From an uncultured Clostridia bacterium (GTDB lineage Bacteria; Bacillota; Clostridia; TANB77; CAG-508), in NCBI GenBank assembly GCA_947584125.1, contig CANPWI010000001.1, positions 1 to 52,105 on the forward strand: a DNA stretch of 52,105 bases, given 5' to 3'. Below are positions 48,094 through 52,105 of the stretch, piece by piece. Position 1 is the stretch's first letter; each line of letters opens with the position of its first letter. The notes beneath the pieces were generated by a model. It searched no databases. It saw only the letters and a program-made list of their open reading frames with translations, and was not told the DNA's origin. The position numbers and the translations under genes were made by a program.

Positions 48094-49172
48094 CTATTTT
48101 TCAAATGCATTTAGTCCAATTTCTATGGCTTTATAAATTTTTTCACTGTTTTTTGGATCATTGTCCGCTTGTTGTAATAATTTTTTTACAAATATACCTT
48201 TTAAGTTATTCTTTTTAGCTTCCTTTTGTAAATCTACTCCTATTTTCGTCATATCTTTTACTTTTATCACATTTTGATGTGTTAAAAGTTTTAAGATTTT
48301 ATTAGTATTTACCTCTATATTTCTATTTCCTATAAGATTTATTTTCCAGTATTTATCTTTGCTAAATTCTTCATTGTTTATTGTTTCTATCAGTTCTTCA
48401 TAAGAATTTATATCTGTTATATCTATTTGTTTTTCTGCAAATTCTTTTTCATCTACTTTTACAAATTCTGTACTTACCTTTTTTGAAACAAAATCTATTT
48501 CTCCGTACTATCATTCCGGTGCTCTCCTAATTCGTCAAAGCCAAGTGAAATAAGAGAGCCTGGATATACAATATTTTTACCTTCGTCTACTATTTTTTTA
48601 TGAATATGACCAAGTGCTATATAATCAAATCCTATATTATTTAATATTGATAATGATAATGGGTTATATAGCATTTCATCTTCTCTTGCACCATCTATTG
48701 TTCCATGTGTTAGAAGTATGTTTATCTTGCTTTTGTCAAGCTCTATATTTTCATATTCAAATCTTTTCATATAAAAATCTTCAAAACCATATCCATATAT
48801 GCATACATTTTCGTCTTCTATTTTTTCTAGTTTTTCTTTAAATATTGTTACATTTTTTGCCCAAGAATTATATTTTTCATAGTATGAATTTTTTAGATAA
48901 GGATCATGATTTCCCGGTACAATATATATTTTAGTATCTGGAATTGTTTCAAATAATTTATTTATGTAATCTGTTGTAGAGAGTTTGATGTACTCATTTT
49001 CATATAAATCTCCACATATAAATAAATATGGAATGCTATTTTCTTTAATATAATCAATTACTTTTTTAAAGCTATTTCTTTGCTCTAACCTTCTTGTTTC
49101 TGCTAAATCTTTTGTTTCTAGTATTGTAAATGGTATATCAAAGTGAACATCTGCTATGTGTACAAATTTCAT
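48094..49172 (-). CDS. SbcD/YhaO-like DNA exonuclease, 358 aa, two CGG +1 shifts
   Basis: Calcineurin-like nuclease with all metal motifs: IADVHFD, FICGDLYEN, VPGNHD, LLTHGTIDGAR and IALGHIHKK. After GFDELGEH a CGG at 48516-48518 is skipped to GMIV, and a second at 48503-48505 is skipped to GEIDFVSKKVSTEFVKVDEK. The frame then continues 124 residues to TAG 48094, total 359 codons. Read conventionally it would end 7 residues after the first CGG. This is a chromosomal gene outside the ICE, so the recoding is a property of the host. The ATPase partner follows. Confidence 0.92.
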
Positions 49173-50716
49173 TTTTCATCCTTCCTTTTAAATTTTTGAA
49201 GTATATTTTTGGCATTTATTTCAATTGTTGCAATTGGAATTAATACCATTATATATGGAAATACATATCTTGATTTTGTCTCCCACAATAGATGGAATAA
49301 AAATCCTCCTATAAATATTGTTATTAGTAATATTATTTCATTTGATAAATTTTTTCTGTTTTTTATTAATGCTAATATACTTCCACTAAATATTATAAAT
49401 ATCAAAACTTTTTGATAATTCTGTACAAAATAATATCCAAATGTAAATGTAGTATCTACATCTTCTTCTTTATATTGAAAATTTTGATTATACATTAATC
49501 CTCCAAAGCTTGGTTCTGCCCATGTTGAGCGTGTTTTACTAAGATAAAATTCTGACATTTCTTTTGGATTTTCTTTAAAATCTTTTAGCCTTTCTTTTAT
49601 TAAGTAATTATATACATTCTTAATGTTCTCTGGCTCTGAACTTGAATATCTTAAATTTGCTAGATTATAATGATACCATCCAGCAGCTTTTTCTTCCAAC
49701 ATTCCCATACAAATCCAACCATTCATTGGAAATGAAATATCTTTATTTATGTCCAATTTGCTAACATAGTAATTTTTTACTATTGTCCCTGGTGTAAATA
49801 CTATTATGATGATTCCTATTGCTACACCTATTTTAACTAAAATATCTTTTATTGTTTTTTTAGTTTCTCCTTTTGATATCATATCTAAGAATAAGTAAAT
49901 TAGTATTGCTACAACAAATATTAATATATTTGTCCTAATCATATACGCTAAAGAAAGTGATAGCGCCGAAAATATTGCATATCTTATTTTTTTATCATTT
50001 ACATATTTTATGATTAAATATGTTCCTAGCATTGAAAATGCAAGTCCTGGTATATCACCATAGACAAATATTGAAAGTAGTATTAATGGTAAGAATGTAA
50101 ATATGAGTATAACGCCTAAATACTTATTGATGTTATATTTTTTAGATAGCTCCTTGCATATTAAAAATGTTGAAATAGCGGTTATAACATTGCAAAATAC
50201 ATTGAACTGTAAAATAATATAAATGTTTGTACTATTAAATATGTGAAATAATATATTCCATACAAAGGCTAATGTGAACTGCTGTGGATAGCACTCTAAA
50301 TATGTTCTCATTGATGTGTCTCCACCATATATGTTATTAGTATTTGCTATAACTTCCTCCATATTGCCATCTTTCATAGAAGCAGCAATTTGGTAAGTAT
50401 ACTTTTGGTCTGCATTTGGCCATATAAATCTATTATCTACCCATAGTAATTGTACTATTATATATATTACTATTAATCCTAAAAAGAAAAACCATTTGTC
50501 ATTTATTTTATGTGACACTTTTTTCATAATTTTACTTAAAAATAAAATTAAACACATTATTAATACTGGAATAGCAATATTTGATATGGTATTTATATTT
50601 ACTACAACAAATTCTCTCAATGTTAATTCTACAGTATATATTATATTTAATATTAGCACATAGGCAAGTAATACTATTCCTATTACGTATGGTATTTTTT
50701 TTAAAAACTTACTCAT
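49169..50716 (-). CDS. polytopic membrane glycosyltransferase-like protein (GT39/PMT type), 515 aa
   Basis: About eleven hydrophobic helices. The early loop FIWPNADQKYTYQIAASMKD, then CYPQQFTLAFVWNILFHIFN, fits polyprenyl-sugar-using GT-C transferases with catalytic acidic residues in the first extracellular loop. The family adds sugars to wall polymers or proteins; the exact substrate is not visible. Its 3' end overlaps the start of the SbcD-like gene by 4 bases. No CGG in frame. Confidence 0.75.
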   Translation of the reverse strand: MSKFLKKIPYVIGIVLLAYVLILNIIYTVELTLREFVVVNINTISNIAIPVLIMCLILFLSKIMKKVSHKINDKWFFFLGLIVIYIIVQLLWVDNRFIWPNADQKYTYQIAASMKDGNMEEVIANTNNIYGGDTSMRTYLECYPQQFTLAFVWNILFHIFNSTNIYIILQFNVFCNVITAISTFLICKELSKKYNINKYLGVILIFTFLPLILLSIFVYGDIPGLAFSMLGTYLIIKYVNDKKIRYAIFSALSLSLAYMIRTNILIFVVAILIYLFLDMISKGETKKTIKDILVKIGVAIGIIIIVFTPGTIVKNYYVSKLDINKDISFPMNGWICMGMLEEKAAGWYHYNLANLRYSSSEPENIKNVYNYLIKERLKDFKENPKEMSEFYLSKTRSTWAEPSFGGLMYNQNFQYKEEDVDTTFTFGYYFVQNYQKVLIFIIFSGSILALIKNRKNLSNEIILLITIFIGGFLFHLLWETKSRYVFPYIMVLIPIATIEINAKNILQKFKRKDEK

Positions 50717-50806
50717 TAGTTTCTCCCTTTATTTTATATCTTGTGCTTTCTGATATCATTATTTTAGCATAGTAATTTTAAAATGTGAATAGTTTTTTAA
50801 ATATTA

Positions 50807-50853
50807 AAATAGCAATAATATTTATTTTTTAATAAATATTACTGCTATTTTGT
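50807..50853. terminator. bidirectional terminator
   Basis: AAAATAGCAATAATATTTATT pairs with AATAAATATTACTGCTATTTT (one bulge) around a T-rich loop. It ends the VirD4-like gene on the right; a gap of about 140 bases to the next gene holds nothing else. Confidence 0.8.
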
Positions 50854-50858
50854 ATCTT

Positions 50859-52105
50859 TTATTTTTCATCTGCTGGTCCAAATAATTCATCAAATTTTGC
50901 TTCTAATTCTTTTTGTAGATCTATCTCTTCTTGTGTTTGATCATTTACTGGTTCTGCCATATCTTCTACTATATCTTGTGGAAGTATAGGAGCAACATCT
51001 TCCTTTAGATTTGTTTCTTTTTTTTCTTGCTTTATTTCTATATTTTCTTGTTTTTCGCTAGGTTCTTCCTCGAATAAATCGTCTAGGCTTTCTACTTTTA
51101 AATCTTGAACTCCTCCACCTTTTTTCTCCTCAACATAAGGATTATATGGATTATACTTTCTCCAAGGTCCTCTATCTATATCTCTTGATTCATTATGGTT
51201 TAATGTAAATTCTGCAAGCTTTTTAGCTTCTGGTCTTAAGAAGTAGTAATATTTTTTTGCTTTTATTGGTCTTACTCCTTTTTCAAATATTATACAGTAA
51301 TCATTATCAAACCTTCTAAGTTCATCTGGTGTTAAAAGTGCCCTTGCATTGATTTGATCTGACACACTCTTTCCTTGCATCCAATTGTTTCTGTCTTTAT
51401 TTACTGATATACTATCTCTTGAAACAGTCTTTTCTCCTAGTGCTTTTGAGAAATATTCGACTGTTTTTTGTGAGTTACTTCCTAAGAATACATGTGTATC
51501 ACAGTTACCTATTATTGTTTCATAAGATTTTTCATATACTGCTTCGAGTTGGTCTAAGTTTTGAAGTATTACACTAAATTGTATTTTTCTACTTCTACTT
51601 GTAGATATTTTTTTATCAAAATCTGGTACTTTTCCTATGTTAGCAAACTCGTCTAATATAAAATATGTAGGCATAGGAAGTGTCCCCCCACTTAAATCTG
51701 CAAAGTCATATAGCTGTTGTATCATTTGTGCAAAGAATATTGTAAGTAAGAAGTCATATGCAGTATGAGTATCAGAAGATATAACATATACTGCTGTTTT
51801 CTTTTTTCCTATTTCTTCAAAGTCTATTGTATCTGTTGATGTTAATTCTGCAATTTCCTTTGAATCAAATTTTCCAAGTTTTGATTGCAAAGAACTTAAA
51901 ATTGATCCATAAGTTTTCTCTGGTGCTATTTCTATTGATTTATAATACATTCTTGCAGGGTGATCGTATGGCAACTGTCCTATAAGTTCTGAAAGTAAGT
52001 TATTTCCACCACTTGTATTTGCAGCTCTAACTAGCTCTGCACAGCTTGCTAAGTTTTGTTCCTCTTCAAATTGCCGTTTTGATCTGAATCAGATCCGACT
52101 GCAAT
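50859..52105 (-). CDS. second VirD4/TraG-like coupling ATPase, partial at the window edge
   Basis: Not part of the ICE. Visible: GGNNLLSELIGQLPYDHPAR, TAVYVISSDTHTAYDFLLTI, Walker B PMPTYFILDEFANIGKVPDF, and IIGNCDTHVFLGSNSQKTVE with the glycine read conventionally, then LLTPDELRRFDNDYCIIFEK and an acidic tail ending KFDELFGPADEK. It is longer at the C-terminus and only distantly like the ICE VirD4. The frame is open leftward to about 52075, where it is interrupted: sequence to the right (GSDSDQNG) fits another frame. A single-base deletion near 52070 is the simplest reading; a CGG there (52074-52076) does not repair it. The start lies beyond the window. Confidence 0.8.

Noticed and set aside
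1869..48518. Frameshifts as sequencing or assembly errors
   Set aside because: The extra base is always C before a GGN glycine codon in frame. GG in tryptophan, AGG or across codon borders is never affected, and about fifty out-of-frame CGGs are intact. A technical error cannot know the reading frame. Raw reads should still be checked.
1869..48518. CGG simply reassigned to another amino acid
   Set aside because: A substitution without shift leaves the downstream frame wrong in every gene; only a one-base skip restores homology.
52074..52097. Two further CGGs at the right edge as skip sites
   Set aside because: Applying the skip at either site does not join the flanking frames of the VirD4-like gene; the break there needs a different single-base change. 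Too close to the edge to decide.
1..52105. tRNA genes, rRNA genes or a CRISPR array
   Set aside because: No TTCGAAT-type T-loop with cloverleaf context, no rRNA-like stretch and no regularly spaced direct repeats were found on either strand.

Overview
The window is very AT-rich DNA from a low-GC Firmicute, most like a gut Clostridia or Bacilli lineage. It holds a complete integrative and conjugative element (ICE) of the Tn1549/Tn916-like superfamily inserted in a chromosomal gene, with chromosomal genes on both sides.

The most important observation concerns decoding. Many genes look broken by single-base frameshifts, but every break is the same. Wherever a CGG codon falls in frame, homology resumes if the ribosome skips the C and reads the following GGN as glycine. 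I count 30 such sites in 15 genes. Each lands on a glycine, many of them essential (Walker A loops of VirD4 and ParA, the TPKTG sortase signal, methylase motif I). After removing one base per site, all 15 genes have lengths divisible by three. About fifty CGG trinucleotides in the other two phases cause no shift, and I find no in-frame CGG inside a well-supported reading frame that reads as arginine (one unresolved case lies at the extreme right edge). This looks like genome-wide +1 recoding of CGG, or a four-base CGGN glycine codon, rather than pseudogenes or sequencing error. Gene coordinates below run across these sites.

Layout. 1-1516: promoter, an unknown 430-aa gene and a terminator. 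1535-1919 and 44248-44610: two halves of a ZIP metal transporter gene split by the ICE inside its HNLPEG motif. An 8-bp core (CCTTCTGG) sits at both junctions, with inverted 22-bp arms on the element side. Joining the halves with one core copy gives a 245-aa protein.

Inside the ICE, almost everything is on the minus strand. Left part (1946-6890): large serine recombinase, small ICE proteins, PemK/MazF-like toxin, DUF3789 protein, sigma-70-like factor and an Xre regulator with a palindromic operator. 7051-11940: cargo resembling peptide-antibiotic resistance (response regulator, intramembrane-type kinase, ABC ATPase and permease) plus a decayed second regulator. 12254-23241: transfer apparatus (CHAP hydrolase, class B sortase, VirB4, PrgI, VirB6/TrbL-like, Maff2-like and VirD4), including a candidate attenuator with an antisense RNA near 14.7 kb. 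23446-29204: ArdC-like protein, PcfB, relaxase, MobC, oriT, DpnD/PcfM proteins, Toprim primase and DUF3848. 29303-36317: a 2336-aa methylase/helicase with TnpV nested in another frame. 36635-41819: a 1478-aa thioester/Cna_B surface adhesin and a secreted protein. 42009-43729: ParB and ParA.

The right flank (44671-52105) is chromosomal: cytidine deaminase, release factor 1, a YhaN-like ATPase with an SbcD/YhaO-like nuclease (also carrying two CGG sites), a polytopic glycosyltransferase-like protein, and the start-truncated end of a second VirD4-like gene. CGG recoding in both the ICE and the chromosome says the element is adapted to this host's decoding.
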